From contig JACATO010001431.1 in assembly GCA_018389105.1 (NCBI GenBank), positions 196,001 to 260,000 of the forward strand: a stretch of 64,000 bases of DNA, read 5' to 3'. Source of the stretch: Nautilus pompilius (Eukaryota > Mollusca > Cephalopoda > Nautilida > Nautilidae). Positions 49,849 to 62,169 of this stretch are shown piece after piece. Every line of letters starts with the position of its first letter. Positions within the stretch are counted from its first letter, which is position 1. Made by a program: the position numbers and the translations under genes. Below the pieces are notes generated by a model that was not told the DNA's origin, searched no databases, and saw nothing but the letters and a program-made list of their open reading frames with translations.

Positions 49849-51559
49849 AACACAAATAGCTTTTCTGACTTTAAACCTAACCTATCTGATGGAAAGTGGA
49901 TGGTTATTCTGGGAATTTTCCACCACCTTATTAATTAGTCCACTAGTTTGTTAAATTACTACTACTAAGACATTGGAAAATACTAAAATCAACCCTTTAC
50001 TTTCCATAAACCACACATCACCATTATCTCATCTTATCTGGTGGCAGTTAAAGCCAAGGTATGTGTTATTTATTGCATGTACCACTGCTGAAAACATTTA
50101 TGGTTATCTCCACTAAATAAAGTTGTTACAAGGTTAATACTCAATGGTGTACAAAATGTTAGTTAGTGCCATTAACAAAGTGATGGGGAGGATGCCAAAA
50201 CTAACTTCATATTTGTGCCTCAACCTATACACCATTTTAATACTTTTGGTGATGAAACCTTCAAGAATTTAAACTGACTTTGACAAGTCTTTTTTTTGTT
50301 CATCTACTTTCATACTCTTTGCAGGAGGTTCGGTTAAATATCACGAAAATTCGGCACGTGAAGTCACTGCGCTCGCCAAAAATATTAGGTGGTAATCAAA
50401 TAAATAAAATTCTCAAAAAAATCAATTTAGTTGTGATTTTCACATATTTCTAGTCAGGTGGAGTGTTGTCTGTTTTCATAACACTCGCTAGTAAGGGACC
50501 GGCGTGTGAAGATATTTTAAAAAATAAACGGGCGGGGCACTGGATACCCTGTTCCATTGCAGAAAACCAAACCCTGACTGAGAATGCGTGAAAATAAAAA
50601 AAATTTAAGTGAGGAGCCCTGGAAACTCTGCTCCCAAGCCCAAAACCTCAGCCCCAACAATGAACATAACTGATTCTTGTAATGTAAAAGACAATAAAAG
50701 CATGTCACTGTCCTGAGTTATTATGAATTTCTGATTGCTCATTAGGAAATGAGCAGCATTTCCTAGCTTTATAACCATTGATTATGCTCAGTGTTTGTTT
50801 TCTTTCAGTAATTTGTTCTACAATTAGTCTATGAAGAAACTGTACATTTTACTATTCTGTGCCTATAGAAAAGTTATACCTGAGCGCACCTGTAAAGTCT
50901 GCACCCGATAAATAAAAAAAAAATTTTCTATTATTTATAATGTATATAAATTATATAATAATGTATATGTGTATTTATATTAATATTAAATATTACAATA
51001 CCACATACCACATTCGCTATCGTAAAGTTTTGTCAAATTAGAAGCAACATTATCGATTAACGCCAGATGTGAATTATTTTAGCCGGAAAAAAAGATTGTT
51101 TAAGGTAGAAGTTTGAAAATGCCTAATATATAAACAATAATAAATTAATTGCAATAAAATCGTTCCACAAAGTTTTTAAAATGACGTACATATTACGAGA
51201 TGCAGATTTGAGAGATGGCCGACCACTGTCGTTATTTCACTTTTAAATTTAAAATTTTAAATTTTATGCATTTTAAATTGTATAAATGCAAATACCTTTT
51301 TATTTTTTTTTCCTATTTTTAAAAAAAATTTTCAATAAAAGAACAGCATAAAACTCTGGTTATCGCATTAGATTATCACAAAATTTTTAATATATTGTAA
51401 TACTGTAAACCAGATAAGTTATGTAACGATTAAAGTCTACATATAGTTTATTCCTCAAGAATAAGTTTCCTCTATATACATCAATGGCACTGCCCAGACT
51501 ACCCCATGATAAATGCAGCGAATATCAAAATACTAATGAATAGTAAATATCTTGACGTA
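49849..51559. other. Unrecognised non-coding stretch
   Basis: The left part, to about 50.3 kb, has fewer CpG and a different texture from its surroundings. It contains AATAAA near 50117, so it may belong to the inserted material that brought the Tc1 fragment. The remainder is AT-rich with nothing recognised. Confidence 0.45.
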
Positions 51560-51632
51560 CAAGGAAGTTCAAATAAAACCAGGGGGCCGAATACCATGAA
51601 TACTACCTTAACTGAGTTTCATTTGACCTCCG
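51560..51632. mobile_element. MITE candidate (copy 1)
   Basis: About 73 bases flanked by TA on both sides. Near the left end is GTTCAAATAAAACC, and near the right end GTTTCATTTGAC, which is its inverted partner. The left half shares GTTCAAATRAAACCAGG and CCGRATACCAT with the copy near 60.7 kb. The size, TA flanks and shared ends fit a mariner-type miniature element. The terminal repeats are imperfect. Confidence 0.5.
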
Positions 51633-51689
51633 TAGTATCATAGTTTGCCGCGCCATAGTAAGTTTTTAAAAATAATATTTTTATTGAAC

Positions 51690-53690
51690 ATCTACGTGTA
51701 CTTATAGTGTCGATCGAGGCTTTATATGTACGTAAACGTTTGGTGTCGATTGAGGCATTAAATATACCTAAACGTATGATTTCACTTGAGGCTTTATAGT
51801 ATTTACGTAAACTAATTGTGTCGGTTGAGGATTTATATCTGCGTAAATTTATGATGTAGATTCAGGCTTTGAAACTAACGTAAAATTATGATGTCAATTG
51901 AGTCTTTATATTTAAGTATATTTATGATGTCAATTGAGGCTTTATATCTACGTAAACGTATGAAATTGAGAGAAAAGTTACATCGACGTAAACTTACGGC
52001 GTCGATACAGACTTTATAACTACGTGTACTTATGTTGTAGATTCACGATTCATATCTATGCACACGTATGACGTCGAATGAAGCTTTATATGTACGTAAA
52101 CGTTTGGTGTCGATTGAGGCATTAAATATACCTAAACGTATGATTTCACTTGAGGCTTTATAGTATTTACGTAAACTAATTGTGTCAATTGAGGATTTAT
52201 ATCTGCGTAAATTTATGATGTAGATTCAGGCTTTGAAACTAACGTAAAATTATGATGTCAATTGAGTCTTTATATTTAAGTATATTTATGATGTCAATTG
52301 AGGCTTTATATCTACGTAAACGTATGAAATTGAGAGAAAAGTTACATCGACGTAAACTTACGGCGTCGATACAGACTTTATAACTACGTGTACTTATGTT
52401 GTAGATTCACGATTCATATCTATGCACACGTATGACGTCGAATGAAGCTTTATATCTACGTAAATTTATCGTGTTGATAGAAGGTTTACATAGACGTAAA
52501 CTTACGGTATCGTTTTATATTTTCAATCTACGTAAACGTATGATGTCGATTATCGCTTTATATCTATGTAAACTAATTTTGAAGTTTTAGGCTTTATATC
52601 TACGAAAACCTATGGTGTCATTTGAGGATTTATATCTACGTAACTCATGATGTAGATTCAGGCTTGATATTCACGTAAACTTATCGTGTCGATTAAGGCT
52701 TTATATGTACGTAAACGTATGGGGTTGATGGAGGCTTTATATCTACGTAAACAACAGTGTCTATTGAGTGTATATATCTACGAAAATTTATGGTGTCCAT
52801 TGATGCATTATATCTACGTAAACGTATGATGTCGATTAACGATTTATATCTACGTAACTTGATGTAGTTTCAGGCATTATATGTAGGAAAAATTATGAGG
52901 TCGATTGAGGCTTTATATTTACGTAATCTTATGAGTTCGAACGTATGATGTCGATTGTGGTTTTATATCTAAGTAAACTGATGGTGACTGTTGAGATTTT
53001 ATATCTAGGTAGGCATATGATTTCGATTTACGCTTTATATCTAGGTTATCAAAAGATTTTGATTGACGTATTATATCTACGAAAACGTATGGTGTCAATT
53101 GAGGATTTATATCCACGTAAACTTATCGTGTCGATTAAGGCTTTATATGTACGTAAACGTATGGGGTTGATTGAGGCTTTATGTCTTTGTAGACATATGG
53201 TTTTTATAGGTCTAAATCGACGTAAACTTAACTTTCTATCCACGTAAACTTATCATGTTGATTAACGCTTTATATCTATGTAAACTAATGTTGTAGTTTA
53301 AGGCTTTATATCTAGGTAAACTAATGAAGACGATTGAGGCTTTCTATCTACATAATCTAATGGCGTCGAATGATGCATTATATGTACATAAACTTATGAT
53401 ATCGATTAAGGATTTATATTTACGTATGTTATGATGTAATTTCAGGTTTTATATCTAAATAAATTAAGATGTCGATTGAGAATATATATTTACGTAAATT
53501 TATGATTTTGATTGAGTCTTTATATCTATGTAAACATATGATGATTGACGCTTTATGTGTATGTTATCAAAAGATTTTGATTGACGCATTATATCTGTGG
53601 AAAAGTATGGTGTCAACTGAGGATTTATATTTACTTAAGTTTACGGTCTCGATTATACCATCCTACGTCAACTTGTCTTATATGTTAAAT
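51690..53690. repeat. Satellite-like array of about 36-bp units
   Basis: About 55 diverged copies of a unit that reads TTTATATCTACGTAAACGTA and then TGATGTCGATTGAGGC. Units vary in length by a few bases and in sequence by 10-30% judged by eye. The core TACGTA and the GTCGATTGAGG part are best kept. Frames of 60-100 codons here (for example 52945-53247 on plus and 52919-53116 on minus) show a 12-residue repeat only because 36 is divisible by three. They are not genes. The array carries a long internal duplication, listed separately. Confidence 0.95.
51721..52458. repeat. 364-bp higher-order duplication within the 36-bp array
   Basis: The segment 51721 to about 52094 recurs from 52085 to about 52458 with almost no change. 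The only difference I saw is GTGTCGGTTGAGG against GTGTCAATTGAGG. The offset of 364 bases equals about ten monomers. Neighbouring monomers differ far more from one another than these two blocks do. Confidence 0.9.
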
Positions 53691-56600
53691 ATAAAAAAAA
53701 AATTTAGGTAATATAAAGCCTTCTTTTTAAATATTTTGTGGCAGTGATTTTCTCAATTTTGGTTATAAGAATTTACTTTTGATAAAATGAGAACGACTGC
53801 TTTAACATAATTTATATTTTTTCCTAATCTATAAGAGCTACTTCGTGGCGCGGATGGTGACAAATAATGCTTCCATTTAAATATTGCGCGCACTTCACTT
53901 AAAACCGATCGATCGTAATTGGTCTTCTTATTCTGGCTTGTTTTTCTGGAACTATACAATTTCTGTTATATGTCTGCGAGTAGGATAAGATTAGATTTTG
54001 AATAATATGCTTAATTGTTGGGCAAGGTTGCAGGCCCTTTTACGGAGAACAGAAGTGAAACTCTTCTGGAACTGCTCTGCCGTAATAGTACCCAACAACC
54101 AGATTCCATTGAAACGATAATCAGAGCAAAACAATGAATGGATGAATGAGTAAAAATATTACTATAAGATGTTATTCAATCATTTCGCTTAGATCCACGT
54201 GACACTCTACATGCAAAAATATTTTAAAATCCATTGCTCAGGTAAACAAGTTATTTTTAATTAAATTAGTAAACCTGATAAAAGGCACTGATATCAATGG
54301 ACTGCAGGCTCAACGGTAACTATATCTCTCCGTTTGGATGCAGAAAAAAATATATAAGCAGCAAAAGGAGCCAGATCAATCACTACTAATGTCTTTTCTT
54401 TCTCTTATAGAAACTCTTTTACAGCCACACAACGATAGTTTAGAAACTCTGTTTGCTTATAACAAAAGGAGACTTCAGAATCTGTTTTAAATGCACGCCC
54501 TGTTACCTTCACAATGCCAGAGACTTCATCAATCAGGTTCTTCTTCGTCGCCAGGAGCTGCGGTGTTGTTGCCTTTTTAGCATCCCTGCTGGCCGGCATA
54601 AATTTTTGAGCCGCTGACACGTTAAAGAATCCTCCTTTGATGTTCCATTTCCTTTTATTCTGTATAGTATTCAAGTAGTAAACTGATTTCTTACCAAGCA
54701 GAAAGCACCCCCATCCCATACCTGCAGATGGCTCGAGAAAGTCTACCTCTTTACCACAGCGAGATTTCCAATTCTTTTCTAACATAATGAGAATATTTTT
54801 AAAAAAGCAAAAGTATTGCGAAGCTCAAGGCGAGGAATTCTTCTGATTGATTCTAGTAATATTAAATAAACCCGAATATTAGCAGAAATTACCATTATCG
54901 TCATGTGCCAATCGGCGCTGTTGAGCCATATTTCTGAGAGAGAAAGGGGTAGCCGAGTGGCGGTCTTTCGTAAACCATTCCACGCTCGGTGTTTCCGATC
55001 AGGAAGAACCGAGTTATCGGGCCACTACTAGAAATCTCTGTTTTCAAAATGTGGACGGAAACCAGAAGGCGACCTCCGGTGCCAGAGAAGTACTCGAGAT
55101 CAGCAGCTTGCGTGGTCCCCAACCTTAATTAGAAATGACGAGTGCATCTTTAACAAACAGAACTAACCGAGGAGCCCCTTCATTCCTGAAAATAAAAGGA
55201 TACAAGAGATGGGAAACTCGACAAGAAAGGAAAGACACCAGGGTTTTTGTAGAAAGAATTTCTCTTTTTTTTTTTCAGTTCTTTATTGTTCCTTCTACCA
55301 ACAGGCACAATAAATAAGATACCATATACACAGCCAGCATTTCGAGGCTCCAATACTGAAAAAAAGGGTCGCACCAGTATTGCACGAGTTAATAAATAAT
55401 AGGACAAAATAGGACAACAAAAAGAAAACCAGTGAATAAATTAGAAAACGTAAATCATGTATTGTTTCTTAGCTGATTCCATTTACCCTTTGGAATTTCA
55501 AAGGTCTTACATTTGTACTCAGTTTTCTTCCTTTTGATAATATAATATAATTTAATATAATTTAATTTTATATAATATAATATATATATATATATGTATA
55601 TATATGAGAGAGCTTGTTGTAATTTTATTTAATTTTTGCACAACAAACTGATTGAAATCAGCTTATAACAAATGAAACACAAAACGCTACCATTGCACCT
55701 GTGCAATTTTCCTTTCGAGAATAAGCCTTTTCCTCGAGTAAGTACCTCGGATTTGTTAAATCAGATTATAACAGGGACACCGAAGGGGCAAAGCCGGACA
55801 CTGTGAAGTCTTTAATTACGGTTCGAATAAAATAAAGTCGGGTAAGAGAGGAGGAGAGGCAACTTTTCATTGTAGAATGAATGTAGCCCTCAAAAGAAAG
55901 CATCTGCTTTTCATCGATATCATATTCATAATTATTCACGTTGTTTCCATGTGAAAATTAAGATCTACAGAGTTAGAGGCCGGCAAAATTGTGAACAAAT
56001 GTTTGTAAAGGTGGAGAGCCCCAGCCCCCCACAAGTGTTCCTGACACTTCCGGTCCGACTCGCCTCAAAAAACTTGGTCTGGTGTACCTGATGATAAGTG
56101 AGGGCCTTGGATGAAGCTGAATCGAGAGCAACGTGTGCAGTAGTGCATGGAAACTGGTTTCTCTGACACGGCCAAAGATTAGAAATCGATATTTGGTAAA
56201 ATATTTTCCATATTCGCTGGAGTCCACACACCTAATTTGATGGGATTTTACAAAAAGGGCATCAACTGCATCTCCATTTTTGGTTCTTAAATTTTAGGGT
56301 AAATCGGGATTCTTTACTTCTTCGGTAAACAAAGAGATCCTTCAAAATTCGCCCTATGGCCGAACCAACCGACGCTTCCCTATACTTTAAATATGCATAA
56401 TTCCAATAGATTTCATGGTGCCGTATATAATTTTTATAAGCGCAACTGTTACGCTATCAAATCAGTAAAAAATTTGTATATTCTTATTTAATAAATATAA
56501 CCTTTAAAAGTCTGCTTTTATGCATTAAGTCTCCTTCCTGCCAAGAAGCTCTCTATAGAGATCTGGGCTACATTAAACGCTCTTAGATTGGAATGTTATG

Positions 56601-57430
56601 GTATTGTAAACACAATAGAAAGTAATAACACGCAGAGATCTTAAAGGTAAAAAGTGGATAAAATTCCACAAATAAACTCTTGAGAACATAACAAAGTATA
56701 CACAGAAAAATAAAGAGAAAAGGCGAACAGAACTTTAATTACTCGATGCTGTGCGTATATGGGCTGACTTAAGTAATTTTCCTTAATTCTTTTTACCAGT
56801 ATATCTTGTTTATACTTTCGAGATGGAGTTTTTCTCTTTCTTTCAAAAAACAATTGGAAAATACAATGAATCTTATAGTATTTAAATTAACGTTATCTTC
56901 TTCACAAAAACTAACAACAATGGCGCAAAAATAATGAAAACAAAACTGTTTAGAACTTTGATGTGTACGCACAGGTACACATCATCCCGCCACAAGACTG
57001 GAATGGTCTCATATACACATCGTACAATTACCCCAAAAAAGCTCATTATCTTCCATCTATAGAATTTCCGTGCCGATCTCTCGCCAAACCCCACGTCACA
57101 CCGTTTTTACCCTGTTGCATGACGGTCATTATGCCAAGAAACATTTCAGGTTCTTTTTTACTCTCTTTTTCAAGTTTTCCTTTTTCCTTTTTTTTTTTTT
57201 TTTTTTTTGGTCGATTTGTGCAAAAAATGTATTTTTTAAAATTTTCTTTTTTTATAAAGTCATTGAAAATAATGACGGCTCTGACAGAAGAAACAAGAAA
57301 CCTGTTACAGCTGTTTGTTGTTTTTTTTTTTTTGTATTTTAGGGAAGTTATAGTATGCACGAAATATACATAAGAATATATCCAAATATATATTGGACAT
57401 TATTATGACTAGATCATCTGTAAAACAAAA
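53691..57430. other. Downstream flank of the NOL4-like gene; possible 3' untranslated region at its right end
   Basis: For the minus-strand gene ending at 57631, transcription should continue leftwards into this stretch. The nearest minus-strand poly(A)-type hexamers I found are ATTAAA at 56734-56739 and 56487-56492, and canonical AATAAA at 55624-55629, so the transcript end cannot be fixed. A minus-strand frame of 126 codons (54405-54785) has an ordinary residue mix but no family I know. Near 54954, GTAGCCGAGTGGC looks like a tRNA A box but has no matching B box. Confidence 0.4.
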
Positions 57431-57434
57431 ATAC

Positions 57435-57467
<33 letters not shown>

Positions 57468-57572
57468 TTGTGTGTACTTACATACACACATACACACATA
57501 CATACATACACACACATATATATACATATATATATATATTTATATATATATATATATATACACATATATTTT
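57431..57572. repeat. TA/CA compound microsatellite
   Basis: TA runs flank a CA/CATA-rich centre. It starts 59 bases past the stop codon of the NOL4-like exon, so it would lie in the 3' untranslated region or immediately beyond it. Confidence 0.9.
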
Positions 57573-57630
57573 TTTCTCTCGAATCCACCGACAGTCACAA
57601 CTTGGAATGTATATATAGAGCATCGCTATC

Positions 57631-57791
57631 TCAGTTCTGCTGTAACAGAAGTTGTTCCAGCTCATCCGCAGAACGATAAAGGAAGGCGGCAGACTCTCTA
57701 TAGCCCGCTATCAGCTGTTTGATGGTAGCAACTTCGTTAGCACTCAACTGATTTTTGGAATTCTGCTTTTTCATGCTCAAGTCTGTTGGAC
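57631..57791 (-). CDS. NOL4: NOL4/NOL4L-family protein, last coding exon
   Basis: On the minus strand the exon starts with the last two bases of a split codon, so the intron is phase 1. It encodes 52 residues and ends in TGA at 57633-57631. It opens PTDLSMKKQ, has a short Asn/Ser/Lys linker, and then [20 protein letters not shown] and [10 protein letters not shown] before the stop. From memory, vertebrate NOL4 and NOL4L end in the same way: a GPTDLSMK motif, a variable linker, then a conserved [25 protein letters not shown] tail. PTDLS fits the PxDLS consensus bound by the corepressor CtBP. The tail looks like one amphipathic helix. Its biochemical role is not established to my knowledge; the family is nuclear. 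All other exons must lie beyond 64000. I cannot tell whether this is the single invertebrate family member or one of several, so the symbol denotes the family. Confidence 0.9.
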
Positions 57792-57815
57792 CTGCAAGAA
57801 AAATGAAGAAGGAAG
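57792..57815 (-). promoter_or_regulatory. 3' splice acceptor of the last NOL4-like exon
   Basis: Read on the minus strand, the bases before the exon are CTTCCTTCTTCATTTTTCTTGCAG: a good pyrimidine tract ending in a consensus CAG. It fixes the exon boundary after the C at 57792. The GPTDLS reading in other animals fits a Gly codon split across this intron. Confidence 0.85.
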
Positions 57816-58188
57816 TTTTTTTTTTTAAAAGAAGGAGAAAAAAAAAAACGCCTGAGTGCCAAACGACGTTCAGCATCTGCTGCGTTCGGGCGAAGCTCCT
57901 TCGACAAATAAAGTTTTTTCCTTTTCTGTCAATGGTTGCAGAATACACCATTAAACAAGCTCCAAACGTTTTTCCTGTGTTTCGAAAGATATTCAAGCTG
58001 GAGAAGTAAGTAACGTTCGTAGTGCGAGCAAAAAGGATACGTTAATAACAGGTAGACAGATTTTGCTCCAGGCGTGGTATATTGTTGTTTAGATTATAAT
58101 CGACCTCCTAACGTTAGATCCATAACCACCGTGGCTAGCACCATCTTCAGCTCAACTAACATGCACGTCTCTCTATGGAAGCATCCGT

Positions 58189-58244
58189 CTGCACTGTCCA
58201 ATAATCTCCACAGTAGACGGAAGCTTGAACAGACCAAGATGGCA
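58189..58244. repeat. 56-bp exact dispersed duplication, copy 1
   Basis: The sequence starting CTGCACTGTCCAATAATCTC and ending ACAGACCAAGATGGCA is identical to 59803-59858 in the same orientation. Flanks on both sides are unrelated. Confidence 0.95.
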
Positions 58245-59802
58245 TATTGTATTAGATTGTTATTCTCTGATTCCTGTTTTAAGACCACGCCTTTCTTTTT
58301 TAAAAAGCAGTACGAGGAAAGGGAAGCATGAATGACCGAGCACCTTGCGATCTTACGGTGAAGTATTTACATTTATTTGTTTAAAAAAAATTAGTAATAC
58401 TTTTTGAAGAACTTCAACACTCTTCTATCCTATTTACAATAAAAAATCCGAACTATATACTAGTTACTTATATAGCTAGATAAGATTGGTAATATTTAAA
58501 TGTTGATTTGTGTACATTTTAAACTTGCTGATGGTAAACAATAGTTGGAACTATTAGAGAAAATTCTTCTAACAGAGATTGCGTACGTACAACACTTTTT
58601 AACTCACCTGCCCATAAAGAGCAAAAAAAAAAAAAAAAAATTCTGTAGTTAATGAATATACTTGTATGAAAAATGTAGAAGGTAAATTTAGTAACACTTG
58701 TAATAAGATGTATCTCCTGGCTATAAATAAATCCAGGTAAGTTTATAATATTTCTTATACAATTCAAGATGTATTTTGTAATTAAACTATACGGACTAAT
58801 TTAAAAATAATTAAATTGAGAAATATAGTATATTTCATATGTGAGCCCACCTTTATGGTCGTCAGTGTATATTTTTTATTGCCAACCATAAAGTGTTAAC
58901 TTAAATTCTTCTACCCACAAAAACAAAGCAAAGAAAGCTTACATGAATGTAAGAGATTTAACTGAAATGAAGTCTGCTATAATTACAAATCGTATATTTA
59001 AATTGCACGATTTTTTAACTAGCAAAATCTTTCAGTAAAAGACTTTTATCTGGCCATCCAAATTCGTGACCCCCGCCAACCGCCGCTGTGTACCCTCGAA
59101 TTTAATTAAGTTAATGTATTTCCCTTTCTTGTTAAGCCAATTACATTTAGGCCAATTCGGGATAAAGCGGGGTTACTCTTATCATTACTAGTGCCTAACA
59201 TTTACGGTAGGATAGCTTCTGAGCTTCAGACACGTGGCGCCATCTAGTCACAGCTTGACTAATGTATCGAGAAAGTCCCGTTTTCAGTGGGTAACCTGTA
59301 GATTTTCTGTAATATTTGGGCCGTCTTTTGCATCAGAAGTACGGAAGAAGTATTTATTTGAAATTTGGGCGACTCTTTCTCTCCTTAAGGTAATACCAAC
59401 CAGTTTTATAGGTGTCAGGGGAATTTTGCAGGCATGGGTGGGTTAACTGGAGTAAAAAGAGGTCTGAATTATTTATCGTTTAAAATGAATCGAAAGCGCT
59501 TGCGGAATTCTATTATTTTTAGATATGTCAAGAACGTATATATATATATATATAATAAAATACTGATTGTCTGCTGCGCAGATAGAATAGCAATGATATG
59601 GAGTACTGCGTTCATAAAAAAAACACACACCACATTACTGTGTCTTCCGAGCCACATCTCACACGTTCTCCAACTCCCAGACAAATCTAGGCCTCTTATA
59701 AACGTAATACAAACAATCAGTGGATCAGTAGGTTTTCCAAAATCCACCTACCAGGTGCCAGAAGTGAATCTTCGATAGGGACGAGGAGCAATCACCTTCA
59801 CC

Positions 59803-59858
59803 CTGCACTGTCCAATAATCTCCACAGTAGACGGAAGCTTGAACAGACCAAGATGGCA
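59803..59858. repeat. 56-bp exact dispersed duplication, copy 2
   Basis: Identical over 56 bases to 58189-58244, 1614 bases apart and in direct orientation. Both lie in the NOL4-like intron. Confidence 0.95.
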
Positions 59859-60681
59859 CACTTGGCTACAGTTACAAATGCGCTGGAAAGATTTAGAGGA
59901 AGAGGGATGATCTGGTCCACCAGCTGTACCGTTTCTTTTTCCCATTCAGTGATGATGAACTAAGAACGTCAATTCCAGCACAAGAGTCCAATTCGAAGCG
60001 AGCGCTCTTGATGTTTCGATTAGAGCGGTCCTGTCATCATCAGGGAAGAGGGAAAGTTGGAATGTGAAAACAAGGCGGGATGCCTGCATTTTGACATCAC
60101 CGGAGAACATTAGAAAAAGCTTGTAATATATATATATATATATTTAAATGACGCAATACCTGTTTCTGTAAAAGACAATTTAACCCAATTTTCTGCAGAC
60201 AATGCTCGTGGCATTAACAATACTGAACTTTGTGAGAGGAACAGTTATTACGAGGTGGAATGGGTGATCGGATACAGCGCCGGACTTGTGGTACCTGGGT
60301 CCATGGAGTTTTTGTTGGGGCTTCTGGAAAGAGCTGGTTCATTTGCGGAAGGTTTTTATGTCCCAAATGAACATCTTCCGAGATAGGTAGCCTAATCTTC
60401 TAGTTTTCGCCTGAGTCACTTCTCTCCCCCCCAAACGTTGGCCTGAAACTAAGCAGAACGCGGTTAGTAATATGACTGTTTGTGTTAATTTTATATAAGA
60501 TATAGTAGCCACGTGATAGGCAATCACTCAAAGACTTTTATTTGACAGTTCCATAATTCACTGCATATCTGTACGTTTCGTAGCAGTCAGATGAGCTAGC
60601 GCCATGACTTTAATTGCTGACGGATATTCATAGGGAAAAAATTCTGCTGGCTATTTTAACACGAGCCAAACATAGTTAATA

Positions 60682-60764
60682 CTAAGGGCGTTCAAATGAA
60701 ACCAGGCCGGATACCATTACGGCGAGGATACTGTGGGCCGGGTTTTATTTGAACGAAGTCTCCA
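60682..60764. mobile_element. MITE candidate (copy 2)
   Basis: The left arm CGTTCAAATGAAACCAGGCC and the right arm GGGTTTTATTTGAACG form an imperfect inverted repeat of about 16 paired bases around a short centre. TA lies just outside at 60680-60681 and 60765-60766. The left half matches copy 1 near 51.56 kb. Non-autonomous and mariner-like by its TA site and size. Confidence 0.55.
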
Positions 60765-60899
60765 GTACTCTTTCTAGATCGAGAAGAATTCGCTGCATGT
60801 CTGTGAGGATAACGCGAACACCGGACCTTCCAGCTGCGCCAATTCTTGTTTTCATTTTTATCGATTATCCTGGAAACTCTCCTGGTAGTTTTTTTCCCC

Positions 60900-61300
60900 C
60901 TTCTTCTCCAGATATCCACAATTCAGTTATAATGCAAGTTTCCACTCGCGTTCTGCGTTCTCGGGAGGAACGTCCGCTTCCCCCCCTGCTGGGGATCTTC
61001 CTTCTTTGATGGAAGAGGAAACGGGAGGAAAAGCAGCGCAGGGGAACCGGTTGGTCAACGGAACGGGAAGACGGCTCGCAGGCGGGATGGGATGTACGCC
61101 GCCAAACCGACCCAGTTCCGACGGTAGTTCGCCGGTGCGCCGACCAGAAATCCCAGCCGGTCAACGACAGTAAGAGGCGCGGTGGAAAGCGTTCCGGAAC
61201 ACGAGAAGTTGCGGTCCCGTTTTTGCCGACATGCCCGAACTCGGTGCACTGCCGGAAGCCAACCTTCCCCACGTTCTACACGCGACCGTCTTCTAACCCC
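60900..61300. other. CpG-rich, GC-rich segment within the intron
   Basis: This stretch is markedly richer in G+C and CpG than the rest of the intron. It has frames open on both strands (for example 60865-61272 on minus) but none resembles a known protein. It could be a regulatory island, an internal promoter or an insertion of foreign composition. Confidence 0.45.
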
Positions 61301-61937
61301 ATCAATGAAAGCGGATTCCTTTTCCGGGTAGAAAAATGGCGCAGACCGCTTCGGTCCCTTTCATTAACACGCGCACCCCCACTCCATCAATGTCAAGCAT
61401 GCGTTCTACAGAGGATAGAATTCGCAGCATCTTTGTAACTCTAGGCCTGGACTGAAATGATACAGCTTTAAAAGATGCGGCGACAGTTTTCTGTAATAGA
61501 GTGCCAGAACCTATTGACGGCGGGACTCGTGAACTACGCAAAGACGGCGGACTCCGTCTGTTTGTTAGGACAAAATAGTTACCACTAAATCCATCTATTA
61601 ACAACATAATTTATTCCGCGGAAAGGAGGCAGGCAGCACCAGGCATTTTCACAGCTACACAGAAGACGTTAAAGAACAGGGAGCGCTCATTAACTCAAAT
61701 TCAATATCGTCCAAGTTTCTTCTTTTGCCCTGACCAAACGCGTGTACCAAGATGGCAAGTAGTAAATCCATGTTAGTATCGATAATGACCTCCTATGCAG
61801 GAGAATATTTCATTAATCTGAAACCTCCTTGGTTAGCTTGGAGTGGAAAGAATAGGTTTTTCTTTTCTGGTTCGGGAGCGTGGCAAGTTAGTCACCGTGT
61901 AAACTGTATACCTCATTAGCATTCACTCGCTCGATGA

Positions 61938-62062
61938 GATGCTCTCTCGCTCTCTCCATCTCTCTCTCTCTCTGTACTGACGTCATCTCTCTCTCTCTCT
62001 CTCCATCTCTCTCTCTCTATCTCTCTCTCTCTATCTCTCCATCCTCTCTCTCTCTATCTCTC

Positions 62063-62093
<31 letters not shown>

Positions 62094-62121
62094 GCTCTCT
62101 CTCTCTCTCCTCTCTCTCTCT

Positions 62122-62167
<46 letters not shown>
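61938..62167. repeat. CT array with one TGACGTCA unit (array 4)
   Basis: CT runs with CTAT and CCAT steps. One copy of GTACTGACGTCATCTCTC is present, with TGACGTCA at 61978-61985. The unit is the same, in the same orientation, as arrays 1 and 2. Confidence 0.95.

Positions 62168-62169
<2 letters not shown>

Larger units (their letters stand above)
57816..61937 (-). other. Intron of the NOL4-like gene (left part)
   Basis: The region continues from the acceptor with no further exon that I can recognise on the minus strand. I looked for the conserved NOL4 block around the preceding exons and saw none. It holds short TA runs (59525-59554, 60125-60145), a 56-bp duplication, a MITE candidate and a CpG-rich segment, all listed separately. 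Confidence 0.6.

Noticed and set aside
54405-54785. Minus-strand frame of 126 codons downstream of the NOL4-like exon
   Set aside because: Ordinary residue mix but no known domain, no splice context and no second line of evidence. It could lie in an extended 3' untranslated region.
54954-55020. GTAGCCGAGTGGC, which matches a tRNA A box
   Set aside because: No B box follows at a suitable distance and the arms do not pair, so no tRNA or SINE is called.
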